From Arctopsyche grandis (lineage: Eukaryota; Arthropoda; Insecta; Trichoptera; Hydropsychidae): a stretch of 64,000 nucleotides of DNA. The DNA is taken from contig NC_135362.1 in assembly GCF_051622035.1 (NCBI RefSeq), forward strand, positions 22,715,001 to 22,779,000, in the 5' to 3' direction. The notes under the pieces were generated by a model that saw only the letters and a list, made by a program, of their open reading frames with translations, made no database searches and was not told where the DNA came from. The position numbers were made by a program, and so were the translations under genes. Positions within the stretch are counted from its first letter, which is position 1, and every line of letters starts with the position of its first letter. This document shows positions 36,968 to 50,000 of this stretch, piece by piece.

Positions 36968-39167
36968 ATGGATTTTCCACGTGTTAAACTTAAATTGGGA
37001 GATTTGAAAGGTGTAAAAGTGAAAACCATCAATAATAAAGAATATTTTAGCTTTAAAGGAATACCATACGCTGAACCACCAATTGGAAAATTGAGATTCA
37101 AAGTATGTAAATACATTCATGCTATTAAATCTAAGTACTTTTAAGTAATTCGTAAACATTTTAGGCACCTGTTCCCGTTAAAAATTGGACAGGTATAAAA
37201 GAAGTCACTAAAGAAAATAATATAGCCCTTCAACTTGATGAAAATACTAGGAGTGTAATAGGAGATGAAAATTGCTTATTTTTAAATGTGAACACACCAA
37301 GTTTGCCATCAAAAAATAAATGCTTATATTCAGTGCTTGTATATCTTCATCATGGAGGCTTTATAGTTGGTTCCGGAAGTGCAGCAAAGTTTGGACCTGA
37401 TCTATTCATCGAACAGGACATCGTCTTCGTTTCAATCAACTATCGCTTGGGTGCTTTTGGATTTTTATCCTTAGGTTGTGCAGAAGCAACTGGAAATATG
37501 GGTTTAAAAGATCAAAGTTTAGCTCTTCGTTGGGTTCAAGAAAACATCGCTTTATTTAATGGAAACCCCAAAGACGTTACTTTAATGGGTATCAGCGCAG
37601 GATCTGCTTCAGTCGAATATCAAATGCTTTCGAAGGCATCCGAAGGACTATTTCACAAGGCGATATTACAATCTGGATCTTGTTTAAACCCTTGGGCTCG
37701 CACTAAAGATCCTGTCAAGTTGGCCTATGACTTGTGTAGAGATTTAGGTCAAGATTTTGACGATGTTGAAAATGTATTGGAATATTTGCAATACGTTGAT
37801 TTCCAAAAATACAGAATAAAGCTATGAGAGCTATTTTGAATGTGAGTAGATTTAAGAGTATTGGAAGTATGTTAGATGAATTAGGATGGATGAGTATTAG
37901 AATTAGTCTAAATATTAGTACATTGTCTTTTGTTTATAAGTTAGATCATAAGTTATTACCTAAGTATTTTGATGATTATATAATAAGGAATAGAGATAAA
38001 CATAGTTTTTATACTAGAAATAAGGACAAACTAGTTGTAAGTAGAGTAAGAAAGAATAAGACGGCTGGGGGTGTTTTTCACAGGGGTGTGCTCATGTATA
38101 ATGCCCTCCCTGAGTGCGTCAGGTCTGCTAAAAACATGGATGCATTCCTGCGAGGTGCGAAGAGACACCTCTGTGAGGGACAGTACATATAAGTTAATTA
38201 TAAATTTTAGAGTTAAGTATAATAATTAAGATGTATTTTTTTTTTAAATTAGCTTGATAGCTAAAATATATATAAATAAAAAATAAATAAAATAAATAAA
38301 AATAAAATAAACTCATAATGGCGTCGAACAAACAAGTAAGCGAACAAGATAAAAGGACGAGTGAATTATTCAAATTTACACCTGTTATTGAAAAAAATAC
38401 ACCCGGTATAGAACCATTCATAAGTGAAGAGCCTTTGACTCTGTTTAAAAAAGGAAAATTCTCAAAAATACCTACTATCACTGGATTTTCTGAAAAAGAA
38501 GGCACACTCTTCAAAGAAGACTACGGAGAATGTGTTGAAGATATGCTCAAGCAAAATTTCATAGAATACCTACCATTCAAAGGTAACAAAGCCGATTTGG
38601 ACCAAAGACTAAGACAAATATATAAACCAAGAGAAGAAGATATAAATGATGACGATTTAGTAAACGACTATTTATCAGATTTGCTATTCATCGGTGGCAT
38701 ATTCACATCTTTGTCTCAAAGGTTAAAGTATAATAACGAAGATTATTTGTATAAATTCAAATACAACAGCAAAGTAAATTATTTCAAGGTATGTTACGAT
38801 ATAAAAGAGGCTGGGGCTTGCCACGGAGACGAGGTTTCGTTTTTGGCGATAACCTCTGAGGTCGACGAAGGTAATTTTACCACGAAGGATATCCTCGTCA
38901 GAAAACGAATGGTGCAAATGTGGGCAAACTTTATAAAAACAGGGTAGGTATAATTTTATACACACTAACAAAGTCGTATTATGTTTGAATTGTTATTGTT
39001 ATTTTAGAAATCCCAATTCAAATATGATTAACGGAGTGGATTTTGAATGGCTTCCGGTTATACAAGACGATTTGAAATATTTGGAAATATATGAAAATAT
39101 GTCCATGAAATGCAATCCATGGCCGGAAAGGGCATTGTTTTGGATGAACTTGTATATAAATCAATGA
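36968..39167 (+). pseudogene. carboxylesterase (type-B, alpha/beta hydrolase) disrupted by a LINE insertion
   Basis: Exons are 36968-37102, 37165-37809 continuing at 38312-38943, and 39008-39167; the introns are 62 and 64 bp, GT-AG. Without the insertion the frame codes for about 523 residues, normal for insect carboxylesterases. There is no signal peptide, suggesting an intracellular enzyme hydrolysing carboxyl esters (xenobiotics, lipids or odorants). Family landmarks are FKGIPYAEPPIGKLRF (N-terminus), DENCLFLNVNTP, an oxyanion-hole region HHGGF (107-111, usually HGGGF), NMGLKDQSLALRWVQENI, nucleophile Ser189 in GISAGS (usually GESAGG), Glu323 in FSEKEGTLF, His431 in GACHGDEVSFL, and MVQMWANF near the end. 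The catalytic triad is therefore intact. A 502-bp LINE fragment between codons 260 and 261 brings an in-frame TGA at 37825-37827. It is probably a recent null allele or pseudogene. Confidence 0.88.
37810..38311 (+). mobile_element. 5'-truncated LINE inserted in the esterase exon
   Basis: A 122-codon frame (37824-38192) matches the end of a CR1/Jockey-like reverse transcriptase ORF (QNKAMRAILNVSRF at the breakpoint, then SMLDELGWMSIRISL, KLLPKYFDDYIIRNRDKHSF, MYNALPECVRSAKNMDAFL). It is followed by a short 3' UTR and an (AAATA)n-type tail ending at 38311. The host frame resumes at once with CTC ATA ATG. The left breakpoint falls within a run of A, so any target duplication is hidden. The frame is undamaged, so the insertion is young. 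An older relative is at 26265-26430. Confidence 0.88.
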
Positions 39168-39177
39168 AATTTATTAC

Positions 39178-39186
39178 GAAATAAAA
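39178..39186 (+). terminator. poly(A) signal of the esterase
   Basis: AATAAA in GAAATAAAATTG begins about 12 nt after the TGA that ends the last exon, a compact but usual arrangement. Confidence 0.5.
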
Positions 39187-39189
39187 TTG

Positions 39190-42100
39190 AATGATATTTT
39201 ATCATTTAAATTATAATAGGAATATACCAACCTACACATACCTACATACGTATGTATGTATTTATTTTGATTTTAAGTTATAATTGAAGCTAATTTTAAG
39301 TTATAATTTAAGCTAATTTTGACCCACTTTCCTACTCATATATGATGGTCATGATTCTTAGCCATGAGGATATACATAATAAAGAAGATGAGATATAAAT
39401 GTCTTCGATTTGTAACTTTATTGTAACATACGTAACTTAAGTCTAACTCAATTATTACGAGACACATCTTCGTAAAATTAGTAATTACTTAAATCTACCT
39501 CTATATTAATTTTTGAAATCAGTACTTCTCACCATTTATTAAAAAAAAACTGATATAACGAGGATAGTCTCGTAATAATCCAGTTTTTATTTATTAAATA
39601 TGCATGTTTACACAATCAATACTTCATATAATATTTAATTGAAATAGCTAAAATGACTTTTCATAATAGGCATAATTTTTTTTTAATTTAGGCTGATTTT
39701 AAAAATGCTTAAAGGATATTTATTCTAAGAAATTTTATAATCTCATACCCGTGACGATTGCTTAACATTTTTATTGATGAATTCAAATTTACAAGTATCA
39801 ATGCTTTTATGCGTCTAAAATAGTGTCTTTTTCGAGAGCCGATATTCAAATAATACCATTTATGAATGACAATCTGTACTCTTGTTAGCAATTTTTTTAC
39901 AATGATTGCTATTTCTCTTTTTTTCATTTTTATTTATTTATTTATCTATTAAAATTTGTACCATATATCCAGATAGCGAGTTACTTGCGGTTTATTACTC
40001 TCAATAGCCAAGATATAGCTACAGCCTTCGACTGTGTGTTTCTATCTAAATATATCTACACAATCAAATGTATGTACCTACTTGTATTAATATTTATAAA
40101 AAAATAATGTTTTTTGATTATCAACTATGAAAATCCACAGTTTTTAACTAAAGACCACTAAATTTGGTAAAATATCTCATGGTGCCCTATCTTAGGCAGT
40201 ATTATACAATATAGAAATTACTATACAATATACATACATATATCATATGTATAGTAATATATATTTAAAAAATTAATTATGTGTATATTCGAATTTACAT
40301 ATGTTAAATAAATACATATTAGTACATCTGAATATCAAGTACAAGTATTGATGGTAAGTTGAACGGATATTGAAGGCGAACTGGAGACACGCAACACATA
40401 CGACCTTGAATCTTGAACTGAACGAGGAAGAGGAGACGAGACGAGAAGAGAAGAAGAAGAAAGCAAGTTTGGCGTCCTGCTGCAGCAGTAAGAGTGAAAG
40501 TGGTCGTTACAAAACACACGAGGCGCCTTCTTCGGCCATTGTCGATCCAACTGCCATCTCGCTTTCTCCATACCACCAGTGGGTACACTATGTTATATCA
40601 AGGTAACCAATACCAAGGACTGACTGTCTGTCTGATTAAATCCTCTACTGGGATAACGCAGAAGTAGATATGCAATTTCACTTTCGACTTTTAGATGAAA
40701 TACCAAACCACACGTTGGTGGGTGCTGGAGTCTTCAGCAGCAGGAAGTTGGTGAGTGTGCGAGAGAAATTGACGACATTGAAGTCGTATTTTATTGGGAA
40801 ACGCGGAACTCGAAGATCATTTTTGCGCAACTGAACGCCGACACCCTCTAATAGCTAAACACATTAGGTATAATTTAATTCCTTCCGCGTATGTTCATCA
40901 GCTCTAGTTTGATCAATATCGAATATATCAGTAGTGGTTTTCAACCAATGATATGCAGACATTTCTTACAATGATATTTTTTTTTTTTGAAGATTTTCAC
41001 AATCAGATGAGAAGTCATAATAAAGTTAAATTAAAAGATGACGACTTTATTCGAATATCATAAATAAAAAAAAACTATCCCACACCGGCAAACTCTAACT
41101 TAGACCGCAGACAAAATTTTCCGAAATAGTTCAATTTTTCACTGTTTTCCAACTTTCCAACAGGTAATTTGACTAATTACCAATTACATTTGATAAAATA
41201 ATAAATGTATCATATTTTAAATTATCCAGAGACGTAAAAAGGCTGTAAATCATGGTTCTAAGTACCCTTAAAAAAGTAATAATGCATAAGTGTACTAATA
41301 TATATTCGGATTAACATACATATATTTGTTATTTATATAGATATTGAAAACAGAAACACAGTATTATAATATTTTTTAAAACATTGACACCAAAAAAGTT
41401 TCTACATATTTATTTCTTTATTTATTTATCAAGTATATATTAATCCCGACCATGGGTGCCACTATACATAGGTTGCCCAAGGTGACATATGATCAAACTT
41501 TTGCACATAAGTACCAAATAACATCCTTACACATAATGATTATTCACAAAACATTAGTTGAAAACACTTTTTGATAACCCCTGCCACTTAACTCTTCCAC
41601 TGCGGAAGCCACTATAGCAGCTCCATCGTACGTATGTACATAGATGTTCCTCTTCCCAATTCATCGAGCAGAAAGGTTGGTCTTCATCGCCTGGTTTAGC
41701 AAATATTCCATCGATGACAACCAAACTGCACTTTGCAGCTTTTCTTGCAAAAATGTTGAGATTATTGAATAAACCTTTCACCATCACTTATTTTTAATAC
41801 GATACTATTAAATTATTTAAAAATGAAAATGATATATATTTTTGTTTGTACATATGTACATTCATATAATTTACTATACATGGTTTCCATATAACTCATT
41901 TGCATAAAGTATTGCACACTTTTAGTATGGAAATGCTGTTTTAAATATATTATAGATAAAATCAAATTTTGCCAGGAAGTATAAATAACGTTCCAAATGT
42001 TAGCAACAATCCTTGAATCTTTAAAAAAATTCAATATACTTCAAATGGGAATTCTGAATATTTTCAGACATTCTAAGTATCGATAGATAATTGCAAAAAT

Positions 42101-42930
42101 ATTTATATCAATTGTAGAACGTCACTTCGCTCAGTCGTTAAAGTAAACCGGATACTGCAAAGCACCTAGTGATAAAGTTCATTAAGCTGGCTTACACTTT
42201 TTATCAGATTGCTTGTATTTGTACAAATACAACTACAGATGTGTAGCTATAATATAGTAGAAATAATGAGATGTGGACGCCTAAATAATTTTTTAGACAC
42301 TTCACATTGAAAAAATTAAAACCCACTCGCTTATTTGGAATTGAAAAAAGTCCACCGAAAAAACTGAAATCGTGCACGGTGCAAAAAGTCAAATGTCAAC
42401 TGTCGTATCGCGAATTTAGTCAAGTGTGTCGATCGAACGTATCAACTATTAAACGTTTAGTTGAAATTTATAAAATATATAGTGCTTCTTCATCGCAATA
42501 AAATGCATCATATAAATTTGCAACGCTTTTTGCAATCGAGTAAAATAATGCAATTGATTTCGATCGTGTTGCGAGATTTATAATTCTATTGCCCGATTTG
42601 GACACGTTTCGAATTTTGTTACTCTCTTCAATTACTAAAAGATTTTTACAGAATTTAAACACGTTTGATAATATACTATACATATGTATGTATTATAACA
42701 GTTGAACTGTCTGGCATTGTTCAGGCGTATGAAAATCAGTAGGAAAAATAGGGAAAAACGAATTGTATTTGGAAAATGTTATAGTCTATGATCTTAGCAT
42801 GCATATGTACTAAATCACGAATACATTTTACTATGTATATTCTGTTATTTTAAATTTAAAACTGCAGATTGAGATAATGAACAAATCCATTCAGTATAAA
42901 ATGAGATTTAATATGAATATTAATATAATA
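39190..42930. other. intergenic stretch with two coding-like patches
   Basis: Mostly AT-rich. At 40370-40605 a purine-rich plus-strand block (Glu/Lys/Arg-rich frame) ends at a donor-like ATCAAG|GTAACC, so it could be a 5' UTR exon. At 41554-41787 a minus-strand fragment looks coding but is frame-shifted (listed separately). The rest is unremarkable. Confidence 0.4.
41540..41787 (-). pseudogene. coding-like fragment, family unknown, frame-shifted
   Basis: A minus-strand frame from 41784 reads MVKGLFNNLNIFARKAAKCS, then VVIDGIFAKPGDEDQPF and NWEEEHLC. After a shift at the local TACGTACG sequence (about 41632-41640) another frame continues YDGAAIVASAVEELSGRGYQ before a stop near 41550. The residue mix and codon use look coding in both parts, suggesting a decayed exon or mobile-element ORF. 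I do not recognise the protein. Confidence 0.3.
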
Positions 42931-42938
42931 TATGTAGT

Positions 42939-43380
42939 CAGCAGTATGGCTCGGTGGTTGCGTTTATGTTTAACACCGTGAGGTTACCGGGTTCAATCCC
43001 GTGCTAATTTTTAATCCTCCTGATCAGACTTGGATATTTGCGACTCCAAGCCGATCTTTTCCTATCAAAGCCAATTTATCTGATTTCATTGTTGAAACGG
43101 TTCCTCCATCAAATTGGCAAAAACTATCCTACCCGCTATCGCACAAATATTTGAATTTGATTTATGTACTTGTACATAAATTTTTACATAATTATGTAAA
43201 AATTGATGTACAAGTCTAAATCCATAGATGTCTCTATGGATTCATTCAGAAATACAGCGATTTATCTGTTAAAAAATTCTGCAATGTATGTAATTAATTG
43301 TCTAGGTAGGCGCATTGGGGTTTACCTAATAGGCCTTCCTGGTATATATCTGTGTAAAAATAAAATAAAATAATAAAAAT
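42939..43380 (+). mobile_element. tRNA-derived SINE, full-length-looking
   Basis: The A box TGGCTCGGTGG (42947-42957) and B box GGTTCAATCC (42990-42999) are 43 nt apart, as in tRNA genes. A tRNA-unrelated body follows (GACTCCAAGCCGATCTTTTC, then TTTATCTGATTTCATT and AAATTGGCAA). The 3' segment (TAGGTAGGCGCATTGGGGTT to GGTATATATCTGTG) ends in an (AAATA)n tail. Acceptor-stem pairing is poor, so this is not a working tRNA. A relative with a different head is at 62468. Confidence 0.8.
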
Positions 43381-43524
43381 AGTGCAATTCAGAATAATCA
43401 TATATTGGTTGGTAGAGAATTTTAATCATGATTCATGAAAAACCAAGCTCTGTCCGGGTTATATTTTTACAAACTTGTCCAAATAAGTGACGGTATAATT
43501 AGTACAAACCGGTCTCCGTGACGA

Positions 43525-43897
43525 GCCGGAATGTGAAATTACCGAAAACGCAAATATCGGAAGGCAAAGATCGAAAAACGAAAGATCTTAAGTCGAAAGA
43601 TCAAAAAAAAAAGGGTGCATGGTAAACAGTACATACTCACTTAATTTGCGCGAGCAGGATACAACAGGAACAAGAGGAACAGGCTTTTCCTCCCGTATTA
43701 ATGTGCGCGTGCAGAATACGCGAGGAAAAGCCTGTTCCTCTTGTTCCTGTTGTATCCTGCTCGCGCAAATTAAGTGAGTATGTACGTGAGTATGTACCGT
43801 TTATCATGCACCCTTTTTTTATCTTTCGACTTAAGATCTTTCGATTTTCGATCTTTGCCTTCCGATATTTGCGTTTTCGGTAATTTCACATTCCGGC
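43525..43897. mobile_element. 373-bp foldback element with long terminal inverted repeats
   Basis: The arms 43525-43692 and 43722-43897 are nearly identical inverted copies (both start GCCGGAATGTGAAATTACCG). The 29-nt loop contains its own small stem (CGTATT...AATACG). The flanks CCGTGACGA (43516-43524) and CCGTGAGGT (43898-43906) agree at 7 of 9 positions, so a 9-bp target duplication is possible, as for Mutator-like elements with long inverted repeats. There is no coding capacity. The element is non-autonomous and the superfamily is tentative. Confidence 0.75.
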
Positions 43898-43980
43898 CCG
43901 TGAGGTAGACCCAGTTCAAACATATGTATCTAGAACCATAGTATTATATTAAATATGGTTAGATCAAAATTTGAATTTTA

Positions 43981-44069
43981 TAACATATATTTATCTAAAC
44001 GATTGAAGTATAAATGATATGTATATAACATATATAACATATATTTATCTAAACGATTGAAGTATAAAT
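43981..44069. repeat. 54-bp-period tandem duplication
   Basis: A 35-nt unit (TAACATATATTTATCTAAAC then GATTGAAGTATAAAT) occurs identically at 43981-44015 and 44035-44069, separated by TATA-rich sequence. Confidence 0.85.
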
Positions 44070-47000
44070 CAAATAATAAAGTGCGACCTGATATACATAT
44101 TTTAACCTTGACATTTAGAAATATACCGATTATCTTCGTATTTTCATCAACAGACAATGGCACATACATAATGGTATGTAATAAGTGTGTAAAATTATCG
44201 AAGATTGAGTGTAAATTATATAACAATTACAATACAATCGATTAAATCATTCGTTCCACATTAACATATATCTATTCCCCAGAGGCCTAATTATTTATAT
44301 TCGTTCCTGGTTTATGATAATTATATAGTCATGTAAATGAGCATTGTTTGTCACTGAGCATTGTGTGACGCGTGGTCGACCATGATAATGGTTTCGTTTG
44401 CAAATGTCCGTGCTCTTTTATAGCGAGTAAGCTACATGTGTATAGCAAGAGGAACGAATGTCCACCACTTTCACCTTTCTCCGCATAACACAATGTAAGA
44501 GATCTGCACCAATAACACGTCGTAATGTGTTACGGCCACTTCGTAATAGCACCTCCGACGGTGATGTGAAAGTGTAAAACGTCTTTTTTTTGGAGAACAC
44601 ACTTTGAAGAATTTGGGACAAAACGGTCATCTAAAATGAGTATCATCGTTCAACCGAAAACATACATACCACTTTGTATTGATGACTCTCTCACAGTTTC
44701 TGCAACGCTTTAAGGAGTTAGCTGACACACTTGATTTCATAATTTTGAGGAATATAAATATAATTATTATATATATAAAAAGAAGTTGAATTTATTTTAT
44801 ATTTTCTGCATACTGATGTTTCACAAGTGGTTAAAAACGTACACTTTGTATAGGTAGAATAATCATCGGCGTAAAAACAGTTTCTTCTAGGTTTTTGATT
44901 TTTAAATGCTTTTTATTATTACGAAATTATGTTCACAATACATCTTATATCTATTTTAATAGCTACTGATCTACTGATCATTTTCTATTTTACAATTTTA
45001 ATTTAATTTGGTTAGTAATCACAGTATTATATTATTCTAATGTTAATCTGAAGCATAATAGGAAAAAGAGCTCAAAAACCTATTTACAATCCTTATAAAT
45101 GTTCATAATACATCTAATACATAATATTAATTAAAGACTCTCTAAAGTCGATGACCTAAAGCAGATTGTGTTTAGGTAATCTGTGTGTTATACCTGAAGG
45201 GTATAGACATTTTGTTGTAATCACCGAGACTCTTCACAAGTGTGTTAGTATGGTTATTAGTGATTCTGTCATAGAATCTACTGGTTAGTTTGTTAGTAAT
45301 GTCTGTAACAAACGGAATATTATATATGGCATGCAGTTTTTTCAGGTTAGTATATTCTTCACAATATGGAAAAATATTTTGGATTTAGGACATTACAACC
45401 CCAACAAAACAGCTTAAGATAACAAAATAGTCCACATCCATAATTGGGGCATTTTTTATGGGAACTATTTTATCTTGGGTTCCTTCGGATGCGAGCTTTT
45501 TTTAATGATGTTTTACCTTGAGCTGTTTTATCAAAGGTATCTGTATAAGCACTCCTTTAGATCAGGTATAAATTTCCTCTAATTGGTTAAAATAATGAAA
45601 ATCCAACAAGTTATGACAGTCTAAATCCACATATACACATGTACATATGTATATAAATACTTTTTTTGATAAAATAATTTTAACAAAAAAGGTTTCGAAA
45701 CCTCTTTTTTGACGTAAATAATGTTTTAGGTTTTGTTATTAAATATGAATAATGACTTATTTGGGTTTGAATCATTCTTTTTTAAACGATTTATTATATT
45801 ATTTCATCTATTTAACTTCAGAATTGCATGTATAAAATCAGTAAAGTCGTTATTTTCGAAAGCGATATGATAATTGGGCTTTACCCGACATTATTACATT
45901 CACAGACGACTTAACATAAATTTTTTGCCATTTATTTTTAGATACTGTCAGTTTTTGCGTGTTGGAAGTAAATACCTATAAAATGGCACAAATTAGAACA
46001 CGCAGTTTCAGACCATTTGAATGGAATGACATATATCAAATTAGATTTATAACATTCATTGAATCGTCGATATTTTAGTGGTATTAGAAAATAAATTTAT
46101 CGAAGTGTTGGTAATGAGTGTTGTCGGGAATGCAACTGATTGCAGACTGTAAGTTGCATTGGACAGCTGCACGCACCAATTGCTTCAAATTACACACTTG
46201 CATACGTCTCTGTCGCAGTTGGTTTATTCAAAAATATTCAATTTTGTTTGCGACACTAAAAAATTGAGAGATTATTCAAGAACGATTGATAGTTTTTAGA
46301 CTATCGAAAATTTTAATACAATAGCGTTGCAAACCTCAAACTGCATTTCCGAACCTATAATTTTAAACATTGACAGAAAAAATATTTATAAATTAGAAAA
46401 CGATAAAAGCATACGTTTACTTCTATAAAAATATTTCGAAATGAGTGGATTTTACAACTAAAAAAAGAGCATCTTGCACATTCGTGTACAATTGTGTTGC
46501 CTCACGATCAATTATTATTCCTAAATAATATTCATTTATATTTGGAAATATGGTACAGAATACAAACTGCAAAGTATCACGCAACGATGATAACTCGTTG
46601 AGCTTTAGTCGATATTATTCTGAGAATCGTCATTTGGAGTCATTTTGTATGGAAAAACCGATTCGACAGTGTGACTTGGAAAGCTCGTACGTACGTATGT
46701 TCATTCTGCGAACGTTTCATAACTCAATGATGCATAAAATAGACTTTTAAGTGACGCTATCCGTGAAAAGGTCTCGAAATTGATTCGACAGTGTGTAAAA
46801 TATACGATGAACATTGGTCGTTGATACAAATGAACGGTTGTGAAAATGCAAGTTTGCGCAAAATATAAGGAAAACTTAATCGATAGCTGTGAAACCGGTA
46901 CGAGCAGGAAAACCCAATGAAAAATGATACTAATCGAGTCGGAACGTATTATCAGATATAGATTAGGATTAAGCGGGTGTTTGTCGAATTAGTAATTACA

Positions 47001-50000
47001 TATATTGTGGTTAGTACGAAGTCATCTCAATACGATCTTATACACTCATAGTATATAGTGAAAGTGATTTATTACGCACTACAGGAAAATTCATAAGCTT
47101 GCGTAAGATTGCAATTCCGGGGTAAAAGTGAATCAGGTATATGACTCTCTTAACAGGATTATACTAATCTATTTTAAATACTCTTTATTTTTTGGTTTTG
47201 TGAAAGTTTCCCGTTGAAACTGATATAAATGTATTTAATTAGCTTATAATATAGCTTATATATAGCAAATGATACTTGTATACATGCTGATATATTTTCG
47301 TAGTATCGAATAGAATCATAATTAAACGAGTTATTTAAAATGCAGACTACGTACTCGTATTATATTATTATTATATATGTAGGTATCGTACGAGTTCTAA
47401 TGTTTTTAATAGTGTTTTGCAAAATGTTTGAAAAGCGAACAGTTTAAGAATATTTCATAAAGGCAGGTATATATGTATCTATGTATCTATACATTCACAT
47501 TTAATATAGTGATCTGGACGTTTCTTAAAAAAAATATGTTTTCAGTTTGTCATTGAGTACAAGTTTTATAGATTCATGGTTTCATATATTTACTTTATCT
47601 CCGTACATATGTACATATGTACATCATATATACATATACAGTTTTGTGATCAAGCGAAACTTCTAACTCGAGATTTTGAATGATTCGAACTCAGAATCGA
47701 TCACTGATCACGTTTTCATGATCTAGATAAAATGTGTGTGTGTATGTGGAAGTAGGTGTGTCTGAATTTTGGAGATTTCGAGAAGTCTGTGAGATTTGGA
47801 GAACAGCGTTAATCCTATCGAAGTTTAAGTTGACCATAAATGGTACCTTTTGAATTCAATTATCTCTTTAGGCGTTTTAACGTGTAAAAGAACTATAATT
47901 TTGGAAATTATAATATCTAAAAGTTTAAGCTCAATACAAAGTTATATATAAAATTTGGTGAAGACCCGTCAACCGGAAGTGAGAGTTTACCGAGTTCGAT
48001 TTTTCTTCCTCTATTTTTTTCGACCCTTTAAATATTTGAGCTATTCACGAGAAAATTCAAGTATTATATATAATCCTTGTATTAATGTAATGAAAAAAAT
48101 TATTAAATTTAATAAACCGAAACGGGATTTTTCCTCTTACAAAAGTCAAAAATGTTGTGACCACACGATTTTTCCCACACCACTAAACGTATCATGCTGA
48201 AAATTTATATTTGTATTCTTTATGTACTAACTTTGAGTTGATAAGGTTGTGGCTAGAATTTGTAAAACGAAATTAGTAGTTTTTTTAAAACAATATTTCA
48301 TTATTTTATTTCGACCTTTTAAATTATTTTTATCTTCTTAATATTTTATTTTTATAATATTTATAGTGATATTAAGTGATTTTGAATTGAACAAAATCTG
48401 ACAACCTTTTGTACATAGAAATAGATCTTTGGTCTAGTGTAATTTAACCACATTTGCACTCAATTTGTATCGAAAATCCTCTCATAGCCGGTATGTGTGA
48501 ACTTGTATGTACATACATACATTCATACATATGTTTCATTATCGAATTTTGTTTTTTATATATTCCTCAAATGCATATATAAAGTCATGGTTGCATCCGA
48601 ATTTTTTTTAGGGATGAATGTAAAATAAATAAAAACTATATGTATAGAGTGTATATGTAGATCACACATATTTATATGTAGGTCAACCATATAAAGGTAT
48701 ATTTTTTGTTAATAAAACAAAAAATCACTCGATTTGAGGCTGAGGAAAAATTTTATTTTTTTCTATACTAAATATTTTATTTTTTAAACTTTCACACATA
48801 GATATACTTATACTTAATTTGAATAATTAAAGGAGTAAAAATTTTCGGCTATATAAGGATTTCTTCAATATTTAGTATATTTTTGTACTTTATTTACTAA
48901 TTCATGTATTCTATTGTTTTATACGTCTTTATACATATGTATTTAGAAAACACAATATTTCAAATTATATAAACAGGCAGTTTGGAAAATCGTTCAGCAA
49001 CAATTCCAATTAAAAAAGTGTTGCAAAACGTTTTGTCTTCATTTATAATAGTTTCTATACAAGGATATTAAACTTTATCCTTCTCTAAATCTAGGTCAAA
49101 TGCAATGTTCGAATTTTTAAAGTTTAACGTATCTATATGTCGCGCACTCATTTTGTCCGAGTGATTTATCATTATGTGTGCAGGTGGGCGTTGTCATTAT
49201 AGCAAAAACGGACTTTTGAAAGTTTCCCGTATGTTGCGAAAATTGCAATCGAAAAGAAAAGCTCCAGCTTGTAAATCACAAAAAAATTACACAAATTTCA
49301 CATCAATGGTGGTACCCGTTCGTGTCAATAACGATTCAATTTTCAAACTTGAACTGCTAGTTTTTTTTTTCTAAATAATGGAACTTGAAGACAGGCTGTT
49401 GCTATGGTGTATTTAAAATTATAAATAAATATTGTGACCCAATTATGTACATTAATTGGTTTGATAGAGACAAAGTATAATAATTGCGTAAATTTCCAGT
49501 TATATGTAGACAGGTACACAATTTTTGAAAGAAACTTGAAAATCCGCTTGAATCGAATGCATTATTCATTGCTGTATTTTCTTCACATTGCTCTCATTTA
49601 TTTATTCAGTAAATCGAGCCAAAAGCAATGTCGCAAATAGTCGCTGAAACTTTAATTCCTTCGAAAGCGACAAACAAAAGTGATACATTCGAAACGAATC
49701 TTTGTCAACCGTTACGATAGTGACCTCTTAAATGTCACCGAAGCGATTTGTTGGAAAAATTTCAATCCGTCAGTAATAAATTATTATCAAATGCTTATCC
49801 AAGCTGATTTCACGGATTTTCGCAACTATCGTCGACTGCTTTGTGTTGCTACTTTTTTCTTAAAGTTGTTTAAACATCAACCTTGAACTCGATTATATCT
49901 ACATTTTTTTCTACAAACGTGACATCTTCATTGTCCGTCGAAAAAAAGTCAACCCTGGTGATGGAAGTGTTGCGTGCGAACTCCAACACTTGGGTGAATA

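Noticed and set aside
37824-38192. 122-residue ORF as an independent gene
   Set aside because: It is the C-terminal end of a LINE ORF within the insertion that breaks the esterase.
42939-43010. Functional tRNA gene
   Set aside because: Boxes A and B are well spaced, but the acceptor and anticodon stems do not pair and a SINE body follows directly.
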